Below are positions 9,738 through 18,352 of a DNA stretch of 64,000 bases, in pieces (position 1 is the first letter of the stretch; the number at the start of each line of letters is the position of its first letter). This stretch comes from Microbacterium sufflavum (lineage in GTDB: Bacteria; Actinomycetota; Actinomycetes; Actinomycetales; Microbacteriaceae), in the NCBI RefSeq assembly GCF_023091155.1, contig NZ_JAHWXK010000001.1:1426001-1490000 (forward strand), given 5' to 3'. The notes beneath the pieces are model-generated. The model saw only the letters and a list, made by a program, of their open reading frames with translations. It had not been told where the DNA came from and ran no database searches. Both the position numbers and the translations under genes were made by a program.

Positions 9738-10913
9738 GTGGGGACGCGCGCGCACCGGATCAGGCCAGGGGCCGTGCTGGTGCTCGCCCTCGTCGCGGTC
9801 GCGGCGGTCTGCGTCGTCACCGGGTTCCTGCCGAGCGACGACGCCGAGGCGCTCGGGCTGCGGACCGCTCCGGTGCTGGGCTTCGTCGTCGCGATCACGA
9901 TCGTCGCGGAGCTCGCGCGGGACGCGGCGGTGTTCGACGTGGTCTCGCAGCGGCTCGCCCGGTGGGGTCGGGGCAGGGTGGCGCTGCTGTGGCTGCTGGT
10001 GATCGCGCTCGCCGTGGTGAGCACGGTCTTCCTGTCGCTCGACACGACGGCCGTGATCGTCACGCCCGTGGTGGTGGTGCTCGCGCAGAGCATCGGTGTC
10101 CCGCCGATCCCGTTCGCGCTGGCGACCGTCTGGCTCGCGAACACGGCCTCGCTGGCACTCCCGGTGTCGAACCTCACGAACCTGCTCGCGGCGCGGCAGA
10201 TCGGCGACGGGCCCGCCGCGTTCGTCGCGCTGAGCTGGGCGCCGACCCTCGTCGGCATCCTCGTCCCCGTGCTGCTGCTCACCCTCGTGCACCGGCGCAC
10301 CGTGTTCTCGCGCTACCGCACGCCCCCGCCCCGGCGCCCCGCCGATCCGGTGCTGTTCTGGACCGCGACGGGCGTGCTCGTGGTGCTCATGCCCGCGCTC
10401 GCCCTGAGCCACGACGTGTGGATCCCGGCGACGGTCGCCGCGGTCGCGCTCGTGGCGGTGTTCGCGGTGCGGCGGCGCAGGGCTCTGCGGTGGGGACTGG
10501 TGCCCTGGCAGGCGGTCGCGCTGGCCGCCGCGCTGTTCGTGCTGGTGGAGACGCTGCACGCGCGGGGTGTGCTCGACGTGCTCACCGCGCCGATCGCGGG
10601 CGACGGGTTCGGTGACCTCCTGCGGCTCGCGGCGCTCGGTGCCGTGAGCGCCAACGCCATCAACAACCTTCCCGCCTACCTCGTGCTCGAGCCCGCGGCG
10701 GGCGACCCCGTCGCGCTCATGGCGCTGCTGATCGGCGTGAACCTCGGCCCGCTGATCACGCCCTGGGCCTCGCTCGCGACGCTGCTGTGGCACCACCGCA
10801 TCACCGCGCTCGGCGTGGAGATCCGCTGGAGCCGCTTCATGGCGTGGGGGACGGTGGCGGCGGTGCCCACGGTGATCGCCGCGGTCGCCGTGCTGGCCCT
10901 CGTCGCCGGCTAG
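9738..10913 (+). CDS. ArsB/SLC13-type ion-transporter superfamily permease
   Basis: 391 residues with about eleven hydrophobic helices and two half-length repeats, each with a helix-breaking motif: SNLTNLLAARQI in the first and NAINNLPAYLV in the second. This is the hallmark of the ArsB/NhaD/SLC13 fold. The paired NLTN/NNLPA motifs favour an ArsB-like anion exporter or a Na+/H+ or dicarboxylate carrier; the substrate is unknown and no arsenic genes are nearby. GTG at 9738 was chosen because TATGCT (9726-9731) sits six nt before it, as for a leaderless mRNA; an upstream in-frame start at 9702 is less likely. Confidence 0.7.
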   Translation: MGTRAHRIRPGAVLVLALVAVAAVCVVTGFLPSDDAEALGLRTAPVLGFVVAITIVAELARDAAVFDVVSQRLARWGRGRVALLWLLVIALAVVSTVFLSLDTTAVIVTPVVVVLAQSIGVPPIPFALATVWLANTASLALPVSNLTNLLAARQIGDGPAAFVALSWAPTLVGILVPVLLLTLVHRRTVFSRYRTPPPRRPADPVLFWTATGVLVVLMPALALSHDVWIPATVAAVALVAVFAVRRRRALRWGLVPWQAVALAAALFVLVETLHARGVLDVLTAPIAGDGFGDLLRLAALGAVSANAINNLPAYLVLEPAAGDPVALMALLIGVNLGPLITPWASLATLLWHHRITALGVEIRWSRFMAWGTVAAVPTVIAAVAVLALVAG

Positions 10914-10922
10914 TGCCGGGGG

Positions 10923-11506
<584 letters not shown>

Positions 11507-11510
<4 letters not shown>

Positions 11511-12457
11511 GCCCTCAGCCTAGGGTGGGCTCCGCGCCGCGCGACCCCGGACTGCCGGGTGCGTACGGCGAGGGCCGCGCAGGCGATCACGGCCAGTCCT
11601 CCCGCGACCGTGGGCCAGCCGATCTGCTCGTGCAGCAGCAACCCCGCCCACGCGATACCCATCACCGGCTGCACGAGCTGGATCTGGCTCACCTGCGCCA
11701 TCGGCCCGATCGCGAGTCCTCGATACCAGGCGAAGAAGCCGAGGAACATGCTGACCGCGGCGAGATAGGCGAACGCGAGCCACTGCACGGGTGTCGCGGC
11801 GGGCGGCTGCGCGACCGCGGCGACGACAGCGAGCGCGGCCATCGGGGGAGCGGCGAGCACGAGCGCCCAGGAGATCGTCTGCCACGACCCGAGCTCGCGC
11901 GCGAGCAGGCCGCCCTCCGCGTAGCCGACGGCCGCGGCGAGCACGGCCCCGAAGAGCAGCAGGTCCGCGATGTGGAGAGTGCCGAGTCCCCCGCCCTGTG
12001 CCACGGCGAACACGACGGCACACGCGGCGCCGGCGGCCGCGAAGACCCAGAACGACCGCGCCGGCCTCTCTCCCGTGCGCACCACGACGGCGACGGCGGT
12101 GGCGGCGGGGAGCAGGCCTATCACGACCGCGGCGTGACTTCCGGGCGTCGTGGTGAGGGCGAAGGAGGTGAGGATCGGGAAGCCGACGACCACGCCGCCC
12201 GCGACGACCGCGAGGCGTGCCCACTGTCGGGCCGTGGGTGTGCGGGACCGCGCGAGAGTGAGCACGCCCGCGGCGAGGGCGGCCGCGACCACGGCGCGCG
12301 CCGACCCGATGAACAGGGGGGAGAGTCCGGCGACCGCGACGCGGGTGAAGGGCAGCGTGAAGGAGAAGGCGATCACGCCCAGGAGCCCCCAGCCCGGTCC
12401 CGCATATCTGGATAGCGCTGTCGAACGAAGGGCAGTAGCGCTACTCTGTTCTTTCAT
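11507..12457 (-). CDS. EamA/DMT-superfamily exporter
   Basis: 316 residues, about ten membrane helices in two EamA repeats (first about 25-160, second about 170-310; second-repeat signature PVMGIAWAGLLLHEQIG). Such proteins export amino acids, metabolites or drugs. It is divergent from a MocR-type regulator, a common regulator/exporter pairing, so the effector may be the exported compound or a vitamin B6/amino-acid product. The ATG at 12457 shares the CATG of the divergent gene's ATG; TATCCT (12463-12468, minus) lies five nt upstream, consistent with leaderless translation. A GTG at codon 28 is an alternative start. Confidence 0.8.
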
Positions 12458-12470
12458 GGGTCAGGATAGC
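12411..12470. promoter_or_regulatory. Overlapping divergent leaderless promoters with a palindromic operator
   Basis: A perfect 12-bp palindrome AGTAGCGCTACT (12434-12445) lies just before the regulator's probable -10 (TACTCT, 12442-12447; ATG at 12456). A second TAGCGCT copy (12413-12419) lies 23 bp upstream of the one in the palindrome. On the minus strand TATCCT (12468-12463) precedes the exporter ATG by five nt. Both start codons sit in one CATG (12455-12458). Paired repeats spaced by about two helical turns are typical of MocR operators. Confidence 0.5.
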
Positions 12471-13862
12471 ACCGAGCGCATCGTCCGTGGACTGCGGGCC
12501 TGGGTGGCGTCGGCCGCACCCGGTGCCCGACTCCCGTCCAGTCGCGCGCTCGTCGCCGAGTACGGGGCGAGCCCGGTCACGGTGCAGCGCGCCGTGCAGC
12601 AGCTCGCGCGCAGCGGTCTGATCGACACGCGGCCGGGGGTCGGCACGTTCGTCCGGGCCGCGCGGGCCCCCAGAGCGCTGGACCACAGCTGGCAGACCGC
12701 CGCGCTCGGCACCGCCCCCATGCGCTCCTCTGGCCTCTCCGCGACGCAGCGCACCGCCGCCCCGGACGTCATCGGCCTGCACTCGGGCTATCCCTCGCCC
12801 GAGCTGTTGCCGGAGCGCCTGGTCCGGCAGGCGCTCGTCCGGGCGTCGCGCACCCCCGCCGCGGTGACGCGCTCCCCGGCCGCCGGTCTCCCCGAGCTCC
12901 AGGCATGGTTCGCCGCGGAGCTGGCGGCGACCGTCCCCTCCGGCATCGCCGCACCCTCACCCAGGGACGCGCTGGTCGTGGCCGGCAGCCAGAGCGGTCT
13001 CAGCTCGATCTTCCGGGCCGTCGTGGGAACCGGGCGGCCGCTGCTCATCGAGTCGCCCACGTATTGGGGTGCGCTGCTCGCGGCGGAGCAAGCGGGGGTC
13101 GCACTGGTGCCGATCTCTTCCGGACCCGCCGGCCCCGACCCGGACGAGGTGGAGCGGGCGTTCGCGCGGACGGGAGCGCGGGCGTTCTACGCCCAGCCGA
13201 CGTTCGCGAATCCGAGCGGCGCGCGCTGGTCGGCCGCGACGGGTGAGGCGGTGCTCGAGATCGTGCGGCGGCACGGGGCGTTCCTCATCGAGGACGACTG
13301 GGCGCACGACCTCGGCATCGACGCCGGCGCGCGTCCCCTCGCCGCGGCGGACGACGACGGTCACGTGGTGTACGTGCGCTCGCTCACCAAGAGCGTCTCG
13401 CCCGCGCTGCGCGTGGCGGCGGTGATCGCCCGCGGCCCGGCGCGCGAGCGGATCCTCGTGGACCGGGCTGCCGAGGGCATGTACGTGAGCGGGCTGCTGC
13501 AGGCCGCGGCGCTCGACGTGGTGACGCAGCCGGCCTGGCGCACGCACCTGCGCGGATTCCGCGAACAGCTGCGCACGCGCCGTGACCTGCTGGTGTCGAG
13601 CCTCGCAGCGCACGCGCCCGCGGTGACGGTGGAGAACGTGCCGGCGGGCGGCCTGAACCTGTGGGCGCGGCTGCCGGAGGGGACGGACGTCGGCCGGGTC
13701 GTGCGGGAGTGCGAGCTCCGCGGCCTGCTCATCGCCCCGGGCGGAGAGTGGTTCCCGGCGGAGCCCGCTGGCGCGTACGTGCGACTCACCTACGCGAACG
13801 CCGATCCCTCCCGGTACGCCGAGGCCGCGGGCATCCTCGGCGCCGTCGTCGACGGGTCCTGA
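12456..13862 (+). CDS. MocR/PdxR-type transcriptional regulator (GntR HTH plus aminotransferase domain)
   Basis: 468 residues. A short GntR winged helix (1-70; LPSSRALVAEYGASPVTVQRAVQQL, GVGTFV) is joined to a fold-type I aminotransferase domain (about 100-468). PLP-binding Lys312 is in SLTKSVSPALR; FANPSG and EDDWAHDLG are further cofactor-site motifs. MocR proteins bind PLP or its amino-acid adducts and usually control a divergent gene, here the EamA exporter. Translation from 12456 needs no leader. The end is four nt from a convergent small membrane protein gene. Confidence 0.9.
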   Translation: MGQDSTERIVRGLRAWVASAAPGARLPSSRALVAEYGASPVTVQRAVQQLARSGLIDTRPGVGTFVRAARAPRALDHSWQTAALGTAPMRSSGLSATQRTAAPDVIGLHSGYPSPELLPERLVRQALVRASRTPAAVTRSPAAGLPELQAWFAAELAATVPSGIAAPSPRDALVVAGSQSGLSSIFRAVVGTGRPLLIESPTYWGALLAAEQAGVALVPISSGPAGPDPDEVERAFARTGARAFYAQPTFANPSGARWSAATGEAVLEIVRRHGAFLIEDDWAHDLGIDAGARPLAAADDDGHVVYVRSLTKSVSPALRVAAVIARGPARERILVDRAAEGMYVSGLLQAAALDVVTQPAWRTHLRGFREQLRTRRDLLVSSLAAHAPAVTVENVPAGGLNLWARLPEGTDVGRVVRECELRGLLIAPGGEWFPAEPAGAYVRLTYANADPSRYAEAAGILGAVVDGS

Positions 13863-13866
13863 CTCC

Positions 13867-14070
13867 TCACTTCCGCGGCCAGAGCTTCCGGCGCAGCGCG
13901 GGGAACAGCAGGGCGACCGCGACGAGCAGGGAGATCGCGACGTTGAGCAGGAAGATCGGATTCTCCCCGGAGAGGAACTCGTAGACCACCGCGTTCCCGG
14001 CGGCGCTGATCACGGCGAGAGCCAGCACGAGATACATCGTTCTTCTCCCGTGGGCAGTGCGCGCGCTCAT
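13867..14070 (-). CDS. Small membrane protein of unknown function
   Basis: 67 residues with two hydrophobic segments (about 12-30 and 40-60) separated by a short polar loop (EFLSGENP) and a basic C-terminus (RRKLWPRK). A strong GGAGGGG ribosome-binding site precedes the ATG by four nt, supporting it as a real gene. It lies between the convergent MocR gene and the kimA-like gene on the same strand, with no clear operon partner. I do not recognise the family. Confidence 0.6.
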   Translation of the reverse strand: MSARTAHGRRTMYLVLALAVISAAGNAVVYEFLSGENPIFLLNVAISLLVAVALLFPALRRKLWPRK

Positions 14071-14193
14071 TTCACCCCTCCAGACTACCTCATATGACGA
14101 CAGTGTGATCCGAAATGACTGCCATGGAGCATGGTAGGTGCGGCCTCGACCCGGCGCTCTCGGTTGAGCCGGCGCGCGCGGAACCCGCCGGAC

Positions 14194-16260
14194 TCAGTCC
14201 GTCGAGGGGGGACCGGCGGGGCGGTGGGCGCGGCGGCCCGACACCACGACCGGGCGGCCGGCGCGCTCCTGGCCGGGAAGCGGGCGGGAGCGGCGACCGT
14301 AGATGAGCTCGGACGAGTCGAGCAGCCACGGCACCAGGGTGATCGAGACGCCGTGCACCAGCATGAGCTGGTTGGCCAGGCGTCGGGCCCGCCGATTGTG
14401 CAGGAACGACTCCCACCAGTGGCCCACGATGTACTGCGGAAGATAGACGGTCACGACCGAAGAGCCGTGCTTCTCGCGGTACTGGCGGATGAACTGCGTC
14501 ACCGGCTGCGCGAACGAACGGTACGGCGACTCGACGATCACGAGGGGCACCGGCACGAGGCGCTCCGCCCACTCGCGCTGCAGCGCCGCCGCGTCGTCGG
14601 CCGACACCGCCACGTGCACCGCGAGGGTCTTGTCGTGCTTCGCGGCGATCGCGTAGTCGATGGCCTTCATGACAGGCTTCTGCAGGTGGTTCACGAGCAC
14701 GATCGCGACGTCGCCCGACGCCCCGAAGCGGGTGGTGTCGTCGATCGCGATCTCGTGCTCCACGTCGCGGTAGTACCGCTTCACGCCGATCATGAGGAAC
14801 GCGAGCACCGGGATCGCGAAGAACACCAGGTAGGCGCCGTGCGTGAACTTGGTGATGGTCACGATGACCAGCACCAGCACCGTGAGGGTCGCCCCGGCCG
14901 AGTTGATCAGCAGGCCCACCTTCGCCGAGCGGCGGTCGGTCGCCGCTGCGCCGTCTCGCGGTCCCGCGGCCGGTTCTCGCAGCACGCGTCGCCAGTGGCG
15001 CACCATGCCGATCTGCCCGAGCGAGAACGACACGAACACGCCGATGATGTACAGCTGGATCAGTGTCGTCAGCCGGGCCTGGAACACCACCAGCACCGCG
15101 ATCGCCGCGATGCCGAGCAGGATCATGCCGTTCGAGAACACCAGGCGGTCGCCGCGGGTGTTGAGCGACTTGGGGGCGTAGCCGTCGCGCGCGAGCACCG
15201 CGCCCAGCAGCGGGAAGCCGTTGAAGGCCGTGTTCGCCGCGAGCAGCAGCACGCACGCGGTCGCCGCCTGCACGATGAAGAAGGGGATGCTGCCGCCGCC
15301 GAACGTCGCGGCCGCGATCTGCGCCATCAGGCTCGGCTGCGGCGTGGTGCAGTCGAAGCCGATCAGGTCGCACGGGTTCTCGGCGTAGTGCACGCCCGTG
15401 ATGAGCGCGAGGGCGGTGAGGCCGGAGAACAGGCAGATCGCGATGGTGCCCATGAGCACGAGCGTGGACTGGGCGTTGCGCACCTTGGGCGCCCGGAACG
15501 CGGGCACGCCGTTCGACACGGCCTCGACGCCGGTGAGCGCGGAGCATCCGCTCGAGAACGCGCGCAGGATGAGGAGGATGACGGCCGCCTGGCTCAGGCT
15601 CTCCGCCTGCACGCTGAAGTCCGCGCTGGACGCGACGGGGGCGTCGCCGAAGACCGTGCGGATCAGGCCCGTGACGATCATGATGCCGACCGAGCCGATG
15701 AACACGTACGTCGGGATCGCGAACACCAGCGACGCCTCGCGCACGCCGCGCAGGTTCACGATGATGATGAGGATCACGAAGCCCACCGCGAGCTCGACGC
15801 GGAAGGGGTCGAGCCCCGGCACGGCCGAGATGATGTTGTCCACGCCCGAGGCGACCGACACCGCGACGGTCAGCACGTAGTCGACCAGGAGTGCCGCCGC
15901 GACGATCACGCCGGGGATCTCGCCGAGGTTCTTCGACGCGACCTCGTAGTCGCCGCCGCCCGAGGGGTAGGCCTTGATGAGCTGACGGTAGCTGAGCACC
16001 ACCACGAGCAGCAGCACCACGACGGCGATCGCGACGAGCGGCGTGAACGACAGGAACGTGAGCCCGCCGATCAGCAGGATCATCACGAGCTCCTGCGGCG
16101 CGTAGGCCACCGAGCTCAGTGCGTCGGAGGCGAAGATCGGCAGCGCCATGCGCTTGGGGAGCAGCTGCTCGTCGACCTGCTCGCTCGTCAGCGGGTCGCC
16201 GATGAGGATGCGCTTCGCTCGCGGCGGCGCGTCCGCGCCGAGTCGGGTTTCTTCTGACAC
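14194..16260 (-). CDS. kimA: KimA-like high-affinity K+ symporter (APC superfamily)
   Basis: 688 residues. From memory it shows many landmarks of Bacillus KimA (YdaO): SDALSSVAY, LSYRQLIKAYPSGGGDYEV, LLVDYVLTVAVSVASG, AFSSGCSALTGVEAVSN, and a RGDR.VFSNG motif. About twelve helices are followed by a cytosolic C-terminal domain (about 490-688) with DKTLAVHV. KimA imports K+ with H+. GTG at 16260 was chosen because TAGTGT (16269-16274, minus) sits eight nt before it. There is no room for the c-di-AMP riboswitch known upstream of the Bacillus gene. Instead a repeat array lies at the -35 region. Confidence 0.8.
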   Translation of the reverse strand: MSEETRLGADAPPRAKRILIGDPLTSEQVDEQLLPKRMALPIFASDALSSVAYAPQELVMILLIGGLTFLSFTPLVAIAVVVLLLVVVLSYRQLIKAYPSGGGDYEVASKNLGEIPGVIVAAALLVDYVLTVAVSVASGVDNIISAVPGLDPFRVELAVGFVILIIIVNLRGVREASLVFAIPTYVFIGSVGIMIVTGLIRTVFGDAPVASSADFSVQAESLSQAAVILLILRAFSSGCSALTGVEAVSNGVPAFRAPKVRNAQSTLVLMGTIAICLFSGLTALALITGVHYAENPCDLIGFDCTTPQPSLMAQIAAATFGGGSIPFFIVQAATACVLLLAANTAFNGFPLLGAVLARDGYAPKSLNTRGDRLVFSNGMILLGIAAIAVLVVFQARLTTLIQLYIIGVFVSFSLGQIGMVRHWRRVLREPAAGPRDGAAATDRRSAKVGLLINSAGATLTVLVLVIVTITKFTHGAYLVFFAIPVLAFLMIGVKRYYRDVEHEIAIDDTTRFGASGDVAIVLVNHLQKPVMKAIDYAIAAKHDKTLAVHVAVSADDAAALQREWAERLVPVPLVIVESPYRSFAQPVTQFIRQYREKHGSSVVTVYLPQYIVGHWWESFLHNRRARRLANQLMLVHGVSITLVPWLLDSSELIYGRRSRPLPGQERAGRPVVVSGRRAHRPAGPPSTD

Positions 16261-16287
16261 GTCCGGCGACACTACGCCCGCGCGCGG

Positions 16288-16352
16288 CGCCCTCACAAGA
16301 TCCTTACGGAATCCCTACGGTCGCATTCCGCACCCTGACGGAATCCTTACGG
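16288..16352. promoter_or_regulatory. Array of six 11-bp phased direct repeats between kimA and the VanZ gene
   Basis: Read on the plus strand the units are CGCCCTCACAA, GATCCTTACGG, AATCCCTACGG, TCGCATTCCG (10 nt, divergent), CACCCTGACGG and AATCCTTACGG. They are consecutive, one per helical turn. They reach the expected -35 regions of both divergent leaderless promoters (kimA -10 at 16269-16274; VanZ-gene -10 TAGCCT at 16361-16366). Tandem 11-bp repeats are the architecture of PhoB/OmpR/PhoP-type operators. A two-unit version lies upstream of kdp. Confidence 0.6.
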
Positions 16353-16374
16353 GCACCGCGTAGCCTTGTTCTCC

Positions 16375-17451
16375 ATGGGGGAGCAGGTCGTTCTGGGTGT
16401 CATCGCGATCGCGATCGGAATGGCCGTCGGCATCGTGCTGTTCGTGCCGTTCGTCGCGATCAGCTACCGCCGCCGCGGGAGGCTCAGCTTCGGACGGACG
16501 ATGCTGTGGCTCGCCGCCCTGATCTACTTCTGGGCGATCTGGACGTACACGCTGCTGCCTCTGCCCGACCCCGACGCGATCCGCTGCGTCGGCGCGATCA
16601 TCGACCCGATGTCGGTCGTGCACGATCTGCAGCGCGCGTTCGCGTCTCCCCAGCCGTTGCGTCACCCGGCGTTCCTGCAGCTCGCCTTCAACGTGCTGCT
16701 GTTCCTCCCGCTCGGGACGTTCGTGCGGGTGCTGGCCGGCCGCGGGGTCGTGGTCGCCCTGCTCGCCGGTCTCGGGCTCTCGCTGCTGGTCGAGACCACG
16801 CAGCTGACCGGCGTGTGGGGACTGTACCCGTGCGCGTACCGGTTCTTCGACGTCGGCGACCTGATGACCAACACGATCGGCGCGGTCGTGGGCTGCACGC
16901 TCGCACTCGTCGTGCCGCGCGCCCTGCGCGGCTCGCGCGCCGCCGCGGATGCGGATCAGCCGCGCGCGGTCACGCGCGGACGCCGGGCCCTGGCGATGCT
17001 GTGCGACGGTCTGGCGTACTTCTTCGTGAGCGCTGTCGTCGCCGTGACCGTGCAGCTCTGGCTCGCGTACGTCGTGGACGACCGGGCGGCGGTGCTCGAC
17101 GGCGCTGCGTCGGAGCTGGTGAGCACGGTGGCCGCCTCGGGCCTGTGGCTCGTTCTGATCCTCGTCACCGGTCGCTCGGTCGGCGATGTCGCGGTGCAGC
17201 TGCGCTACACCGGCTCGCGCCTGCCGATGATGCTCGCGCGCCTGCTGCGGTGGGCGGGCGGCATCGGCGGCATCGGCGCGCTCGCCCTGCTCGGCTTCCC
17301 GTTCGACCTGATCTCTTCGGTGCTCTACCCGGTCGCGGTCGTGCTGCTGTTCACCACGCGTCGCGGCCGCGGGCTCCCCGGGCTCCTCTCCGGGCAGGAC
17401 GTGGAGGACGCGCGGGAGCGGCAGGCGTCGGCGCCCGCCGCGTCGGCCTGA
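16375..17451 (+). CDS. VanZ-domain protein with C-terminal RDD-like domain
   Basis: 358 residues. Residues about 40-180 carry VanZ signatures: IWTYTLLPLPDP, NVLLFLPLG, SLLVETTQL, and RFFDVGDLMTNTIGAVVG. From about 205 an RDD-like module follows (GRRALAMLCDGLAYF, then GRSVGDVAVQLR). VanZ-like proteins are linked to glycopeptide (teicoplanin) tolerance and cell-envelope functions; RDD domains occur in poorly understood membrane proteins. ATG at 16375 lies eight nt after TAGCCT. It shares the array with kimA, which hints at response to the same stress. Confidence 0.8.
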   Translation: MGEQVVLGVIAIAIGMAVGIVLFVPFVAISYRRRGRLSFGRTMLWLAALIYFWAIWTYTLLPLPDPDAIRCVGAIIDPMSVVHDLQRAFASPQPLRHPAFLQLAFNVLLFLPLGTFVRVLAGRGVVVALLAGLGLSLLVETTQLTGVWGLYPCAYRFFDVGDLMTNTIGAVVGCTLALVVPRALRGSRAAADADQPRAVTRGRRALAMLCDGLAYFFVSAVVAVTVQLWLAYVVDDRAAVLDGAASELVSTVAASGLWLVLILVTGRSVGDVAVQLRYTGSRLPMMLARLLRWAGGIGGIGALALLGFPFDLISSVLYPVAVVLLFTTRRGRGLPGLLSGQDVEDARERQASAPAASA

Positions 17452-17581
17452 CCGGTCGCCCTCCCCGCCGCCCGGTCGATCGCCCGCGGATCCGTGATCG
17501 ACGACCCTCGTTCCCGGGACGCGGGACGGCGCAGAGTGACGGTGCGTCCGTCCGGGCGCCTTGAGCGAACAGGAGCCACCC

Positions 17582-18343
17582 ATGACCGACACCGCCACCC
17601 GCCCCCGCGGACACCGACCACCCACCCGCCGCGGCGGCCGACTGTGGCTGCTCTGGGGTGTGGCCGCCGGCCTGCTCGGGGTCACCGCCACCGTGGTGTT
17701 CGACGTGCGACCGTGGTCGGAGGCCGACTACGCCCGCGGCGGCATCCTCTCCGCGGCGGCCGAAGACATGCCGGCGCTCGACCCCGTGGGCAACAAGATC
17801 GGCTTTCTGCTCGGCTTCGCAGCCGTGGCGTGCCTCCTGGTGCTGCACGGAGCCTGGCGCGTGCGAGTGGAACGGGGATCCACCTCGGTCGCGGCGCGCG
17901 TGTTCTCCGCGGGACTCGTGACCTCGGCCGCCGGGCTCACGTTCGGCTACGCGTGGAAGGGGACGCTCGGGCTGTATGGCCACGGCGGCCCGGAGTTCGG
18001 CAGCTTCGGCGACGAGGGTCTGCTGGTGTTCTACGCGCTCACCGACTTCGGCGCGTTCATCCCGTGGTTCGGTGTGCTCGTGTCACTGGCCGCGCTCGCC
18101 GCCATGGCCTGGTTCGAGCGATCGGCCTCGCGGGTCCTCGGGACGCTGTTGGGTGCCCTGGTGCTGCTGATCGCGGCGGGGTACATCCTCACCGGCGTCC
18201 CGGGGCTCGCCGGGCCGGTCGGTGGCCTCGGGCTCGCGTTCGCCTCGCTGTGGATGCTGCTGGGGCGCCGCGGGGTCTCGTCCGGGGACACCGCGACGGA
18301 CCGGGCGGCTGCCACCGGCACCCCGCTGCCCGGCAGGTCGTGA
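17582..18343 (+). CDS. Six-helix integral membrane protein of unknown function
   Basis: 253 residues with about six hydrophobic segments: one near 20-40, then 75-95, 110-130, 145-175, 190-215 and 215-235. The first external loop is acidic (EADYARGGILSAAAEDMPALDPVGNK). ATG at 17582 has AGGAG seven nt upstream, better supported than an earlier in-frame start at 17561. No family is recognised. It is separated by 130 nt from the VanZ-RDD gene and nearly touches the convergent histidine kinase gene. Confidence 0.65.
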   Translation: MTDTATRPRGHRPPTRRGGRLWLLWGVAAGLLGVTATVVFDVRPWSEADYARGGILSAAAEDMPALDPVGNKIGFLLGFAAVACLLVLHGAWRVRVERGSTSVAARVFSAGLVTSAAGLTFGYAWKGTLGLYGHGGPEFGSFGDEGLLVFYALTDFGAFIPWFGVLVSLAALAAMAWFERSASRVLGTLLGALVLLIAAGYILTGVPGLAGPVGGLGLAFASLWMLLGRRGVSSGDTATDRAAATGTPLPGRS

Positions 18344-18352
18344 CGGCGGGCC

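Noticed and set aside
16261..16296. A c-di-AMP (ydaO-type) riboswitch before the kimA-like gene
   Set aside because: The -10 lies eight nt before the start codon, leaving no leader; no riboswitch consensus is seen.
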